Notes under the pieces: model-generated
The model's input: only the letters and a program-made list of their open reading frames with translations
Databases searched by the model: none
Told to the model about the DNA's origin: nothing
Assembly: GCA_029202985.1 (NCBI GenBank)
Contig: CP119316.1
Location: 1,364,001 to 1,428,000 of the forward strand
Direction: 5' to 3'
DNA from: Candidatus Andeanibacterium colombiense
Lineage (GTDB): Bacteria > Pseudomonadota > Alphaproteobacteria > Sphingomonadales > Sphingomonadaceae
Length of the DNA stretch: 64,000 nucleotides
Shown: positions 35,657-44,601 of the stretch, one piece after another
How the letters are laid out: each line of letters begins with the position of its first letter
Position numbering within the stretch: the first letter of the stretch is position 1
Program-made: the position numbers and the translations under genes

Positions 35657-37137
35657 CAGGCAAGGCTCCCTTCGCGCGCGGCGCATGCGCGTGCCACGGT
35701 GACGTCGTCGAACGGCAGGATCTTCATGTCGTCTCCCGAGCCGATGATCTGGCCCTGTTCGTGTCCCTTGCCGGCGATCAGCACGATATCGTCCGCGCCC
35801 GCCTCGGCGATGGCGGCGGCAATCGCCTCGTGCCGGTCGCCGATCTCGCGCGCGCCGGGCGCGCCTCGCAGCACCATCGCGCGGATCGCGGCCGGATCCT
35901 CGCTGCGCGGATTGTCGTCGGTAACGATCACGACCTCGGAATGCGAGACCGCCACCTTGCCCATCCCCGCGCGCTTGCCCTGGTCGCGGTCGCCGCCGGC
36001 GCCGAACACCGTAAACAGCCGCCCGCCCACATGCGGGCGCAGCGCGGCGATCGCGGCCTCCAGCGCATCGGGCGTATGCGCGTAATCGACATAGACCGGC
36101 GCCCCGGCCGCGGTGATCGCTGCCCGTTCGAGCCGTCCGCGCACGGGCTGCAGCCGGCCGAGCGCATCGAAAGTCGCCGCCGGATCGCCGCCGGTCGCGA
36201 TCACAAGCCCGGCCGCGACCAGAGCGTTGGCCGCCTGGTAGGCGCCGATCAGCGGCAGCTTGACCCTGACTTGCGAGCCATCGAACGCCAGCGCCAGTTC
36301 CTGGCCCAATTGCCCGGCCGTGCGAGCGAGCAGGCGGATCGAGTCCGATCGATCCTCGGCCACCTGCCCGCCCACGGCAAGCACGCGCAGACCCCGTGTC
36401 CTGGCATGCTCGCAAGCGCGGCTGGACCATTCGTCGTCCATCCAGATCACCGCGGTGCCGCCATCGATCACGACCTCGTCGAACAGGCGCATCTTGGCGG
36501 CGAAATAGTCTTCCATGTCACGGTGGTAATCGAGATGGTCGCGGCTGAGGTTGGTGAAGGCCCCGGCGGCCACCGCCACCCCCTCGTTGCGGAACTGCGA
36601 AAGCCCGTGGCTCGACGCTTCATAGGCGACATGGGTCACGCCTTCGCGGGCGAGGCCGTGCATGTTCGAGAGGAAGGTGACGATGTCTGGCGTGGTCAGG
36701 CCGGTCGCAATGCTTTCATCCGGGGTGGTGACGCCGAGCGTGCCGATCGAAGCCGCGCGTTCGCCGGCCATGCGCCACAGCTGGCGCGTCATCTCGACGG
36801 TCGAGGTCTTGCCGTTGGTACCGGTCACGCCGACGATGGTGGCGGGCATCGGCTGGAAAAACCGCGCCGCGAGCCGGGCGAAGGTCCGGCGCGGCTCGTC
36901 GGACGCGAAATGCACCGCGCCTTCGACCCTGGCCCCGGGAGCCGCAACCACCGCGACCGCGCCGGCCGCGATCGCCGCCGGAATGAACGCCTCGCCGTCG
37001 AATTTCGCGCCCTTGAACGCGCCGAACACCGTGCCGGGTGCGACCTTGCGGTGATCGATCGCGAAGCCGGTCACGGTCGCGTCGGCATTGGATGGGGCGG
37101 CAAGGCCCGCCGCTTCGGCCAGCCTGCCCAGCTTCAC
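35656..37137 (-). CDS. murE: UDP-MurNAc-tripeptide synthetase (meso-diaminopimelate adding)
   Basis: A 493-residue ligase adding the third amino acid of the stem peptide. VTGTNGKTSTVEMTRQ is the ATP loop. The motif DDNPRSEDP matches the DNPR signature of enzymes that use meso-diaminopimelate, as opposed to lysine, so the peptidoglycan is predicted to be the A1-gamma (mDAP) type usual in Gram-negatives. HVAYEASSHGLSQ is also conserved. It overlaps ftsI by 4 bases and murF by one. Confidence 0.96.
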   Translation of the reverse strand: MKLGRLAEAAGLAAPSNADATVTGFAIDHRKVAPGTVFGAFKGAKFDGEAFIPAAIAAGAVAVVAAPGARVEGAVHFASDEPRRTFARLAARFFQPMPATIVGVTGTNGKTSTVEMTRQLWRMAGERAASIGTLGVTTPDESIATGLTTPDIVTFLSNMHGLAREGVTHVAYEASSHGLSQFRNEGVAVAAGAFTNLSRDHLDYHRDMEDYFAAKMRLFDEVVIDGGTAVIWMDDEWSSRACEHARTRGLRVLAVGGQVAEDRSDSIRLLARTAGQLGQELALAFDGSQVRVKLPLIGAYQAANALVAAGLVIATGGDPAATFDALGRLQPVRGRLERAAITAAGAPVYVDYAHTPDALEAAIAALRPHVGGRLFTVFGAGGDRDQGKRAGMGKVAVSHSEVVIVTDDNPRSEDPAAIRAMVLRGAPGAREIGDRHEAIAAAIAEAGADDIVLIAGKGHEQGQIIGSGDDMKILPFDDVTVARACAAREGSLA

Positions 37138-38858
37138 TTTTCCTCGCTCCCGGCCACGAGCGGCGCGAGATCGGAGATGTCGATATCATGCGTCTCGTCG
37201 GGCATCACGCCCAGCAGCGGGCCGATCCGCGGCACCAGCCGGCCGACGATCGGGGCGGCGTTCCACGCGGCGGTGCGCTGGAACGAACTGGCGGCGGTAC
37301 CCTGCGGCTCGTCCAGCATCGCAATCACGACATAGCGCGGGCGATCCATCGGGAAGGCCGCGGCGAAGGTCGCGACCACCGAGTGCTTTCGGTATCCACC
37401 GGCCCCGGGCTTCTCCGCACTGCCGGTCTTGCCCCCGACGCGGAAACCGGGCGCATCGGCCTTGCGGCCGGTGCCGTAGAGCGCGATCATCCGCAACAAC
37501 TGGTTCATCCGTGCGCTGGTCGATGCCTTGAACACCCGGTGGCCCGGCACCTCGTGACCCGACTCGACCTTCAGCAGCGTCGCCGGCCGCCACATCCCGC
37601 CATTGACCATCGCGGCATAGGCCGATGCGAGGTGGAGCGGCGTGACCGCGACGCCGTGCCCATAGCCGATCGTCATCGTTCGCAGGCGCGGCCAGGTGCC
37701 GCTGGACCAGATCGGAAAGCCGCGCGCGGGGAGTTCGATATAGGGCCGCTCGTTGAAGTGCAGGCTGGCCATCGCATTCTTCATCCGCACCGCCCCAAGC
37801 TCGTCGGCAATCTGCGCGGCAACGATATTCGACGAATGAATCAGCATTTCAGGCACGTTGAGCGAGGAGCCGAGGTCCTCATCGTCGTGGATCGTGAAAC
37901 CCGCGACATGCAGCTGCGCCGCCGGATAGCGGCGGGACATGTTGGTGATGACCCCCGCATCGATCGCCGCGGCGACGGTCAGCGGCTTGAAGGTCGAGCC
38001 GAGTTCGTAGACCTGGTTCGTCACGCGGTTGAACATATTGCCTTCGCCCGCCGCATCGATCTTGTTCGGATCGAATTCGGGCAGCGAGGCGAGCGCGAGC
38101 ACTTCGCCGGTATCGACGTCTAGCACCAGCCCGGCCGCGCCCTTCGCATCGACCGAGAGCATGCCGCGGCGCAATTCGTCTTCGAGCGCACCCTGCACGC
38201 GGCTGTCGATCGACAGCGCCTCGGAGCGGCCGCGGCTCGCGGGATCGAGCAACTGCTTGTCGAGTACCGATTCCATCCCGACACGGCCGTGCCCGTCGGA
38301 CCCGACATAGCCGAGCACATGCGCGGCCATCGTCCCTTGCGGATAGTGACGGTCGGTCTCGCGCGGGACTTCAAGCGCCAGTTCGCCGATCGCCTGCACC
38401 CGGTTCGCTTCCTCGGGCAGCACCCGGCGCCGGAGATAGCCGGCCTTGCCGTTGGCCAGGCGCGCGGCCAGCCACTTCGGATCCATGTCGGGGAAGATGC
38501 GCACCAGTTCGCGCGCGACTTCGGCGGGCGACTTGACCAGCGGCGAGCCCCCGTCGCCAAGCGCGGCGGGGTTGAACCACAGCGCATAGGCGGGGAAGGC
38601 GCGCGCCAGCGGCACGCCGTTACGGTCCGTGATCTCGCCGCGCGGCGGCAGCAGCGCCTCGGCCATCGATTCCCGTGCGGGCCCCGGCTGGACCACGCCG
38701 ATATAGGCGATCCGCAGCAGCGCGACCAAGGCGAGCAGCGTGAACAGCCCGACCACGATCAGCACCCGCAGCCGCGCGGTGAACAGCGAGCGCTGCCGTG
38801 TGTTGACCAGTTCGACCCGGCCGGTCGAGATCGCGGTGCTATAGGTGAGCGCGTTCAC
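37134..38858 (-). CDS. ftsI: Septal peptidoglycan transpeptidase FtsI (PBP3)
   Basis: A 574-residue class B penicillin-binding protein. It has a short cytoplasmic tail, one membrane helix at about 31-54, then the pedestal domain (RGEITDRNGVPLA). The transpeptidase domain carries Ser288-Thr-Phe-Lys291 (active-site SxxK), HSSN (SxN) and GGKTGSA (KTG). It cross-links septal wall together with FtsW. The GTG start overlaps ftsL by 4 bases and is supported by the correct membrane topology. The frame continues upstream without matching the family. Confidence 0.96.
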   Translation of the reverse strand: MNALTYSTAISTGRVELVNTRQRSLFTARLRVLIVVGLFTLLALVALLRIAYIGVVQPGPARESMAEALLPPRGEITDRNGVPLARAFPAYALWFNPAALGDGGSPLVKSPAEVARELVRIFPDMDPKWLAARLANGKAGYLRRRVLPEEANRVQAIGELALEVPRETDRHYPQGTMAAHVLGYVGSDGHGRVGMESVLDKQLLDPASRGRSEALSIDSRVQGALEDELRRGMLSVDAKGAAGLVLDVDTGEVLALASLPEFDPNKIDAAGEGNMFNRVTNQVYELGSTFKPLTVAAAIDAGVITNMSRRYPAAQLHVAGFTIHDDEDLGSSLNVPEMLIHSSNIVAAQIADELGAVRMKNAMASLHFNERPYIELPARGFPIWSSGTWPRLRTMTIGYGHGVAVTPLHLASAYAAMVNGGMWRPATLLKVESGHEVPGHRVFKASTSARMNQLLRMIALYGTGRKADAPGFRVGGKTGSAEKPGAGGYRKHSVVATFAAAFPMDRPRYVVIAMLDEPQGTAASSFQRTAAWNAAPIVGRLVPRIGPLLGVMPDETHDIDISDLAPLVAGSEEK

Positions 38859-39394
38859 CGTGTCCCGACCTTGACCGCGGCGGCCTTGACCGCGCCGAGC
38901 GCAACCCGCTCCGCAGGGCGGAGCAGGCGTTCCGACAGATCGGGCTTCGTCACCGGCTTCGGTGGATTCCGGCGTGGCAGTTCGGCGGCGATCGCCTCGC
39001 CGGCGATCGGCGAGAAGGACGAGCCCCCGCCCTCGCCCCGGGGCGCGTTGGCGACCATGATCGGCTCCGGCGCGCCCTTCGCGCGCGGCGTGCCAAATTG
39101 CGCGAGCTGCCGCTCGCCTTCGAGATACTGGCTCGCGTTTGGCGCCTTGTAGCCGAAATCGACCTCGTTCCAGGTCGCGAGCTGCTGCTGGTTCGAGCGG
39201 GTCTCGAATTCGGTTTCGAGCATCGTCTTCTGGCCCTGCAGCGCAACGATGCTGCGCTCCGCCTGGCGCACTTCGCCGCGCACCGCGTTCACCTTCAGAT
39301 GCAGCATCAGATACAGCGCGGTGCAGGTCACCAGCACCGCGGCCCAGCCGATTTTCCGCAGACGGCTGCCGCCGAGGGGATTGGTCACGCTCAT
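38855..39394 (-). CDS. ftsL: Cell division protein FtsL-like
   Basis: A 179-residue bitopic membrane protein: a 13-residue cytoplasmic tail, a transmembrane helix at about 14-33 (GWAAVLVTCTALYLMLHLKV), then a coiled-coil segment (VRQAERSIVALQGQKTMLET, about 41-65) and a long low-complexity Pro/Ala-rich periplasmic tail. The position between rsmH and ftsI and the topology mark it as FtsL, whose sequence is poorly conserved. The tail of about 80 residues beyond the coiled coil makes it longer than the roughly 120-residue E. coli protein. Overlaps of 4 bases on both sides. Confidence 0.88.
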   Translation of the reverse strand: MSVTNPLGGSRLRKIGWAAVLVTCTALYLMLHLKVNAVRGEVRQAERSIVALQGQKTMLETEFETRSNQQQLATWNEVDFGYKAPNASQYLEGERQLAQFGTPRAKGAPEPIMVANAPRGEGGGSSFSPIAGEAIAAELPRRNPPKPVTKPDLSERLLRPAERVALGAVKAAAVKVGTR

Positions 39395-40356
39395 GCGGCC
39401 TGCCTCCCAGGTGCGGCGGTGCGGGTGGCCGCGCGGAGGGTGGCGGAGCGAGCGCGGGGGTTGCGCTCGAGCTCCGCCGTGGAGGGTCGAATAGCCTTGG
39501 AGAGACCGCCAAAGGTCGCGGGTGTGAGATCGTTGGCGGCGGGCAGGTGGCGCGAGCCCTGGCCGGTGCCGCCCGACGCATCGCGCAGGAAGCGCTTCAC
39601 GATCCGGTCCTCGAGGCTGTGGAAGCTGACGACCGCCAGCCTTCCGCCTTCCTTCAGCAGCGCCTCGGACGCGGTGAGCGCGGCTTCGAGTTCGTCGAGT
39701 TCTGCGTTCACATGGATGCGAACCGCCTGGAAGCTGCGGGTCGCCGGGTCTTTCGGCGCAGGCCCCTTGTTGTTGTGCGGACGATAGCCGAGCGCCTTGC
39801 GCACCACGCGCGCGAGATCGCCCGTGGTTTCCAGCGGTCGCGCGGCAACGATCGCGCGGGCGACGCGGCGCGACTGGCGCTCCTCGCCATAGAGATACAG
39901 CACATCGGCAATCTCGGCCTCGTCCGCCGCGTTTAGGAAATCGGCCGCGGAAAGGCCCTCCCGACTCATGCGCATGTCGAGGGGGCCCTCTATTGCGAAG
40001 GCGAACCCGCGCCCCGCCTGGTCGAGCTGCATCGAGGAAACGCCGATATCCATCACCACCCCATCGACCGAAGCGACGCCCGCTTCGGACAGGGCGGCGA
40101 GCATTTCGGAGAAGCGGCGCGGGTGGAGGATCAGCCGAGGCGGCTGTTCGGCGGTTTCTGGCCAGGACTGCCCCGCCGCGATCGCATCGGGATCGCGGTC
40201 GAATGCATGGACCGTGGCGCCCGCGTCGAGCAGCCGGCGGGTATAGCCGCCGGCGCCGAAGGTCGCATCGACGATCACGTCGCCGGGCCGGGGAGCGAGC
40301 GCGGCGAGCACTTCGTCGAGCAGGACCGGGATGTGGGGGGCGACGGGCGCGCTCAT
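39391..40356 (-). CDS. rsmH: 16S rRNA (cytosine-1402-N4)-methyltransferase
   Basis: A 321-residue SAM-dependent enzyme modifying C1402 of 16S rRNA. The start HIPVLLDEVLAAL, the SAM loop DATFGAGGYTRRLL, DIGVSSMQLD and the C-terminal VVSFHSLEDRIVKRF are family signatures. The C-terminal tail is Ala/Arg-rich. It occupies its usual second place in the dcw cluster, overlapping mraZ and ftsL by 4 bases. The ATG at 40356 is fixed by homology; the frame is open further upstream. Confidence 0.97.
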   Translation of the reverse strand: MSAPVAPHIPVLLDEVLAALAPRPGDVIVDATFGAGGYTRRLLDAGATVHAFDRDPDAIAAGQSWPETAEQPPRLILHPRRFSEMLAALSEAGVASVDGVVMDIGVSSMQLDQAGRGFAFAIEGPLDMRMSREGLSAADFLNAADEAEIADVLYLYGEERQSRRVARAIVAARPLETTGDLARVVRKALGYRPHNNKGPAPKDPATRSFQAVRIHVNAELDELEAALTASEALLKEGGRLAVVSFHSLEDRIVKRFLRDASGGTGQGSRHLPAANDLTPATFGGLSKAIRPSTAELERNPRARSATLRAATRTAAPGRQAA

Positions 40357-40850
40357 CCCTTCTTCCCCTTGCTCTCGGCGGCGAGCGCGCGGCAGGCGGC
40401 CTGCGCCGCTTCCCAGCCCTCGCCCATGCGATACAGCTCGTCGGGGTTCCACAGGGTGAAGAAGGTCCCCGCGCCGTGGAAGAACACCTCGTTCGCGAGG
40501 CAGCCGATGTCGGCGAGATGCTGCGGCATCACGAAGCGGCCGCTGTCGTCGAACGGCAGGCGCGCGAAGCCGAACAGCTGGATACGGCGGCGGTCGCTGT
40601 CGAAATCGTGCTGGCCCAGGCGGATTGCCCGCTCTTCCTCTTTCTCGAGCTGGGCTTCGAGATCGCTCTCGCGCGACAGGCCGAAGCCGACCAGGCAGTT
40701 CCAGCGGTGATGCTTGTCGAGACACAGGGTCTTGCCGTCACTCGCATGGGCGACCGTCTTGCGGAAGCCGGAAGGCAGCACGAAGCGGCCCTTCTCGCCC
40801 TTGAGCGAGAATTCCTGACCGCTGAAGATGACCTGCCTTTCCCCTGTCAC
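40353..40850 (-). CDS. mraZ: Transcriptional regulator MraZ
   Basis: A 165-residue member of the MraZ/AbrB superfamily. Two copies of the swapped-hairpin module are visible: FSLKGEKGRFVLPSGFR near residue 17 and FARLPFDDSGRFVMPQHL near residue 103, both with the GRFV.P core. MraZ represses its own dcw promoter by binding short GGG-containing repeats. The GTG at 40850 gives the family length; an in-frame start at 40994 would add 48 unrelated residues. It is the first gene of the cluster and is preceded by a 371-base gap with phased GGG repeats. Confidence 0.92.
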   Translation of the reverse strand: MTGERQVIFSGQEFSLKGEKGRFVLPSGFRKTVAHASDGKTLCLDKHHRWNCLVGFGLSRESDLEAQLEKEEERAIRLGQHDFDSDRRRIQLFGFARLPFDDSGRFVMPQHLADIGCLANEVFFHGAGTFFTLWNPDELYRMGEGWEAAQAACRALAAESKGKKG

Positions 40851-41221
40851 GCGCCCTACCCTCTTTGGGCCAAATCCCTCAAAGCCGGGCAAACTCCCCC
40901 GCTTCGAGCCGCGCGATGTGACGGCCCGGACACCCGAAATTCGAGGTGCGAAGCGAACGGATTGTCCGATGGAAAGATCGTGTAACCCGCGCAAAGCGGG
41001 GTGGAAAGGGGAAATCAGGGAATTTTAGGGGATTAGGCGATAAGGCATTGATTCAAAAAATTTTTAGTTTGAAGCCCGATCCCCCGATTGCCACGTGTTC
41101 ATGAGATGTTCTATTCAAAATCAACGGCTTGCAGGTGCATTTGCACATGCGACTCGGTTTTTCCCGTGAGATTCCCGATTGCCGCCGTCAGCACTGGCGG
41201 CCCATCCGAATGCTGGCCGGC
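40851..41221. other. dcw promoter region (371 bases)
   Basis: The gap between mraZ and a small membrane protein gene, both on the minus strand. It holds the phased GGG array (listed separately) and, just upstream of that, an AT block of six A followed by five T (41055-41065) flanked by TTCAAA/TTTGAA, which could be an UP element or bent DNA. Further up is a small GTGCATTTGCAC hairpin (about 41132-41143) and a GATTC site near 41050. The dcw promoter must lie here or within the array; no clear -35/-10 pair was assigned. Confidence 0.5.
40998..41030 (+). promoter_or_regulatory. 10-bp phased GGG repeats, candidate MraZ-binding array
   Basis: On the plus strand GGG occurs at 40998-41000, 41008-41010, 41018-41020 and 41028-41030, exactly ten bases apart. 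The last three have the form AGGG. MraZ sites in E. coli are TGGG-type pentamers separated by five bases, which is the same 10-bp period. The array is about 150 bases before the mraZ GTG, on the strand opposite to mraZ. Binding is inference. Confidence 0.5.
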
Positions 41222-41557
41222 CTATTTGCCCTTGCCAGACTGGGCGCCGCCAACGGCGCCGGCACTCGGGCCCGAAGCCGGCAGTTCGGGCACGACCCCC
41301 GCATCGGCCAGCGGATCCTTCGCCGGGCTCGATTCCGGATCGAGGCTGGCGGATGCGTTGGGTACGGTGGTGTTCTCGGTGATCTGTGCGCGGTCGCGGA
41401 TGATATTGGCCAGGCTGACCAGCAGGATCATCGCGGACAGCCCGGCCAGCCCGATCTGCAGCCGCCGCATCGCTTCGCCCCGCAAGGGGGCGGCCACGGC
41501 CAGCGGCGCGTCTTCGTCGGTCTGGTCGATCGTTTGATCGGTCGGCATGATGCGCAT
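41222..41557 (-). CDS. Hypothetical single-pass membrane protein
   Basis: 111 residues. A charged N-terminal part (acidic then basic, ending LRGEAMRRL) leads to one hydrophobic helix, about residues 33-50 (QIGLAGLSAMILLVSLANII), then a Pro/Ser/Ala/Gly-rich tail of about 50 residues with no fold visible. This suggests an inner-membrane anchor with a disordered periplasmic tail. It starts 14 bases after cysK and is probably co-transcribed with it. The start is ATG 41557 or 41548. No family is recognised. Confidence 0.6.
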   Translation of the reverse strand: MRIMPTDQTIDQTDEDAPLAVAAPLRGEAMRRLQIGLAGLSAMILLVSLANIIRDRAQITENTTVPNASASLDPESSPAKDPLADAGVVPELPASGPSAGAVGGAQSGKGK

Positions 41558-41571
41558 CTAGCGCAATCCGC

Positions 41572-42564
41572 TCATTTGAGCCAGTCGAATACCGGCAGGC
41601 CCTTCGCTTCCAGCCAGGCGCGGTTGTAGAGCGAGGAGAGATAGCGGAAGCCGGTGTCGCACAATATCGTCGCGACGCGCGAGCCCTTGCCGAGTTCCCG
41701 CGCCAGAGCCACCGCCCCGGCGACGTTGATCCCGCTCGACAGGCCCAGTGCCAGGCCTTCTTCCTTGAGCAGCCGCCCGACCCATTCGAGGCCTTCCTCG
41801 TCCGAAATGCGGAACTGCGTGTCGATCGGCGCACCTTCGAGGTTGGCGGTGATCCGCCCCTGCCCGATCCCTTCGGCGACCGAGCTGCCTTCGGCCTTGA
41901 GCTCGCCGTGGGCATAATAATTGTACAGCGCCGCGCCATAGGGGTCGGTCAGCGCAATGGTGATTGTCTCGTCGAGCGCCTTCAGCCCCATGCCCGTGCC
42001 GGCGATCGTGCCGCCGGTGCCCGCAGCGCAGGTGAAACCGTCGATCCGCCCGTCCAGCTGCGCGAAGATCTCGGGCGCGGTGCTTTCGATATGGGCCTTG
42101 CGGTTCGCGGTGTTGTCGAACTGGTTGGCCCACACCGCGCCCGGCGTCTCTTCCGCGAGGCGGCGGCTGGTGTGGACGAAATGGCCCGGGTTCTTGTAGG
42201 GCGCCGGCGGCACCAGCACCAGTTCGGCCCCGAGTGCGCGGAGTGTGTCCATCTTCTCGTGGCTCTGGTTGTCGGGCATGACGATGATCGTCTTGTAGCC
42301 CAGCGCATTGGCGACCAGCGCGATCCCGATCCCGGTATTGCCCGCGGTGCCTTCCACGATCGTGCCGCCGGGCTTCAACTCGCCGCGCGCTTCCGCGTCG
42401 CGGATGATCCACAGCGCGGCGCGGTCCTTGACCGAGGCGCCGGGGTTCACGAATTCGCACTTGCCCCAGATTTCGGCGCCGGCGGCCTCGCTCGGCCCCT
42501 CGAGGAGCACGAGCGGAGTATTGCCGATCAATTCGAGCGCGTTGTGGCGGACAGGTGCAGTCAT
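41572..42564 (-). CDS. cysK: Cysteine synthase A (O-acetylserine sulfhydrylase)
   Basis: A 330-residue PLP enzyme that makes cysteine from O-acetylserine and sulfide, the product of the cysI pathway 30 kb away. The PLP lysine is Lys46 in NPGASVKDRAAL. The opening ELIGNTPLVLL, the EGTAGNTGIG loop that binds the substrate carboxylate and ATILCDTGFRYLSSLY near the end are conserved. A cystathionine beta-synthase-like role is possible for some members, but the length and motifs fit CysK. Confidence 0.9.
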   Translation of the reverse strand: MTAPVRHNALELIGNTPLVLLEGPSEAAGAEIWGKCEFVNPGASVKDRAALWIIRDAEARGELKPGGTIVEGTAGNTGIGIALVANALGYKTIIVMPDNQSHEKMDTLRALGAELVLVPPAPYKNPGHFVHTSRRLAEETPGAVWANQFDNTANRKAHIESTAPEIFAQLDGRIDGFTCAAGTGGTIAGTGMGLKALDETITIALTDPYGAALYNYYAHGELKAEGSSVAEGIGQGRITANLEGAPIDTQFRISDEEGLEWVGRLLKEEGLALGLSSGINVAGAVALARELGKGSRVATILCDTGFRYLSSLYNRAWLEAKGLPVFDWLK

Positions 42565-42600
42565 GCCGGTGAGTTAGGGTGCCCGGCGATCTCGCGCAAT

Positions 42601-42629
42601 AAAATCCTCCCCGAGCCAGGCTCGGGGAG
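42601..42629 (-). terminator. Rho-independent terminator of the ferredoxin gene
   Basis: A perfect 11-bp stem, CTCCCCGAGCC/GGCTCGGGGAG, with a one-base centre. Read on the minus strand it is followed by GATTTTATT. It starts 7 bases after the ferredoxin stop. Confidence 0.75.
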
Positions 42630-42635
42630 CGAGGA

Positions 42636-42953
42636 TCAATCTTCCTTGGCAATCGTGACCTTGAGGCCGTCGAGATCGTCGGTGAAGGGCACCTGGCACG
42701 ACAGGCGCGAGGTCGCGTCGCGGTTGTCCGAACTGTCGAGCAGGTCGTCTTCGTCCACGGTCATCTTCGGCAGCTTGTCGACGAACGCGGGGTCGACATG
42801 CACGTGGCAGGTCGCGCAGGAGCAGCAGCCGCCGCACAGCGCCAGCAATTCGTCGAAGCCGTTGTCGCGGATCGCTTCCATCACGGTAAGCCCGGTGGCC
42901 ACATCGATCGTAGTCTCTTCACCGGCGCGGTTCACGATGGTCAATGTCGGCAT
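42636..42953 (-). CDS. [2Fe-2S] ferredoxin, adrenodoxin type
   Basis: A 105-residue electron carrier. The ligands Cys40-X5-Cys46-X2-Cys49 and a distant Cys86 (SRLSCQV) have the spacing of adrenodoxin/ISC-type ferredoxins; extra cysteines at 43 and 44 lie in the same loop. No isc genes flank it, so it is more likely a partner of a cytochrome P450 or oxygenase, or a general donor, than part of Fe-S assembly. The sulfite reductase of this window, which lacks a flavoprotein, is one possible client (inference). It carries its own terminator. Confidence 0.88.
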   Translation of the reverse strand: MPTLTIVNRAGEETTIDVATGLTVMEAIRDNGFDELLALCGGCCSCATCHVHVDPAFVDKLPKMTVDEDDLLDSSDNRDATSRLSCQVPFTDDLDGLKVTIAKED

Positions 42954-43029
42954 TCGGAAAGCTTCCTGTGTTTTGCGTTGAAACTATCGGCGCGCTAAGG
43001 GCTGAGCCCCGATTTGGCAAGGCAGAGCA

Positions 43030-43647
43030 ATGGGTCTGACAGCAAATAACCTCAAGCTAGGTATAGATATGGTGGCCGCCGCGGAGCCTGCTTTCGCGCG
43101 GGTCCTCGCGCTGGTCGGCTATCCCGAACCGCGCATCCGCGAGACCGGCTATGCGACCATGCTGCGCACCATCGTCGGCCAGCAGGTCAGCGTCGCCGCC
43201 GCCGCTTCGATGTGGCGCAAGCTTACGGCACTGGTGGGCGAGGACGTGCCGGTGCAAGCGATCCTGGCGCAGGATTTCGACGCTTTGCGCGCCTGCGGCC
43301 TGTCGCGCCAGAAGCAGGGCTATATCCGCTCGCTGTGCGAGCTGGTCGCGTCGGGCGAGCTCGATTTCGACGCGCTGCCCGAGGACGACGACGAGGCGAT
43401 CGCCGAATTGACCCAGATCAAGGGCGTCGGCCGCTGGTCGGCCGAGATTTACCTGCTGTTCGCCGAAGGACGGCCCGACATCTGGCCGGCCGGCGATTTG
43501 GCGGTGCAGGCCGGGCTCGGCAAGATCCTCGGGATGGACGAACGGCCGAGCGAGAAGGACATACGTATCATTGCGGAGAAGTGGCGCCCGCATCGCGGAG
43601 CGGTCGCTATTTTCACGTGGCATTGTTATAACAACGCAGCGCTCTAG
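43030..43647 (+). CDS. DNA-3-methyladenine glycosylase II family (HhH-GPD)
   Basis: A 205-residue base-excision repair glycosylase related to the catalytic domain of AlkA. The helix-hairpin-helix QIKGVGRWSAEIYLLF and the catalytic Asp in WPAGDLAVQ (about residue 158) are clear. The early MLRTIVGQQVSVAAAASMW motif is typical. It removes alkylated purines from DNA. The short N-terminus lacks the AlkA first domain. ATG 43030 is used; ATG 43069 is a possible shorter start. It stands alone on the plus strand. Confidence 0.88.
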   Translation: MGLTANNLKLGIDMVAAAEPAFARVLALVGYPEPRIRETGYATMLRTIVGQQVSVAAAASMWRKLTALVGEDVPVQAILAQDFDALRACGLSRQKQGYIRSLCELVASGELDFDALPEDDDEAIAELTQIKGVGRWSAEIYLLFAEGRPDIWPAGDLAVQAGLGKILGMDERPSEKDIRIIAEKWRPHRGAVAIFTWHCYNNAAL

Positions 43648-43737
43648 AAGGCGCATACTATAAGATCTCATGTTCCAACGGCGGACACTGACGGTACGGG
43701 TCGCAATCTGTAGCGTTTCTATTGGGGGGAATCCGGC

Positions 43738-44553
43738 ATGCCCGGGCCTAGGTCTATTTTCATTTCGGGCGGGGGCTCGGGCATTGGCCGCGCGATCGCG
43801 CGGCACTTCGCCGCGCGCGGCTGGTTCGTCGGGCTCGGCGACATCAACCCCGCGGGCATGGCCGGCACAGCGAATGCGCTGCCGCAGGGCGCGTTCTCGA
43901 AGCATCCGCTCGACGTGTGCAGCGCAGAACAATGGCGCCTGGCGCTGGCGGACTTCGCGAAGGCCGCCGGCGGCCGGATCGACGTGGTGGTCAACAACGC
44001 CGGGATCTCCCACGGCGGCCTGCTGACCGAATTGAGCGAAGCCCAGATCGATCGGGTGATCGACGTGAACTTTCGCGGCTCGGTCCACGGCGCGCGCGCC
44101 GCATATCCCTGGCTCAAGGCCGGCGCGCCGGGCAGCTGCCTGCTCAACGTCGCCAGCGCCTCGGCGATCTACGGGGTTGCCGGAATGGCGATCTATTCGG
44201 CGACCAAATTCGCGCTGCGCTCACTGACCGAGGCACTCGACGTCGAATGGCACGCCGACGGGATCGCGGTCCGCTCGCTGATGCCGAGCTATATCGACAC
44301 GCCGATGCTGCTCCAGCCCGCCAGCCCCAACAGCACCCGGACCAAGCGCGAAACGGTGGTCGCGGCCGGGCTCGAACTCACTCCGGTGGAAGCGGTCGCG
44401 GAAGCGGCATGGGACGCGGTGCACGGGCGCAAGGTCCACACGCTGGTCGGCCGCACCGCACGCTCGATCGCGCTGCTGACCCGCTGGGCCCCGGGGCTCG
44501 TCCGCAACCGCTCACTCAAGGTCGCGCGGGAAAGGCTCGCCCGCGGCGGCTGA
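43738..44553 (+). CDS. Short-chain dehydrogenase/reductase, tandem copy 1
   Basis: A 271-residue classical SDR. The NAD(P)-binding GGGSGIG spans residues 11-17, NNAGISHGG follows, and the catalytic pair is Tyr153 and Lys157 in YSATK. The basic residues after the second strand are few, so the cofactor preference is unclear. It has a paralogue of identical length 48 bases downstream with the catalytic residues at the same numbers. The substrate is unknown; these SDRs often act on hydroxysteroids, alcohols or acyl chains. GGGGGAAT provides a good ribosome site. Confidence 0.87.
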   Translation: MPGPRSIFISGGGSGIGRAIARHFAARGWFVGLGDINPAGMAGTANALPQGAFSKHPLDVCSAEQWRLALADFAKAAGGRIDVVVNNAGISHGGLLTELSEAQIDRVIDVNFRGSVHGARAAYPWLKAGAPGSCLLNVASASAIYGVAGMAIYSATKFALRSLTEALDVEWHADGIAVRSLMPSYIDTPMLLQPASPNSTRTKRETVVAAGLELTPVEAVAEAAWDAVHGRKVHTLVGRTARSIALLTRWAPGLVRNRSLKVARERLARGG

Positions 44554-44601
44554 CAGATCGGCCCGTGGCGGCTAGACCTCTTGCAAAAGCGGAGGGAATT
44601 C

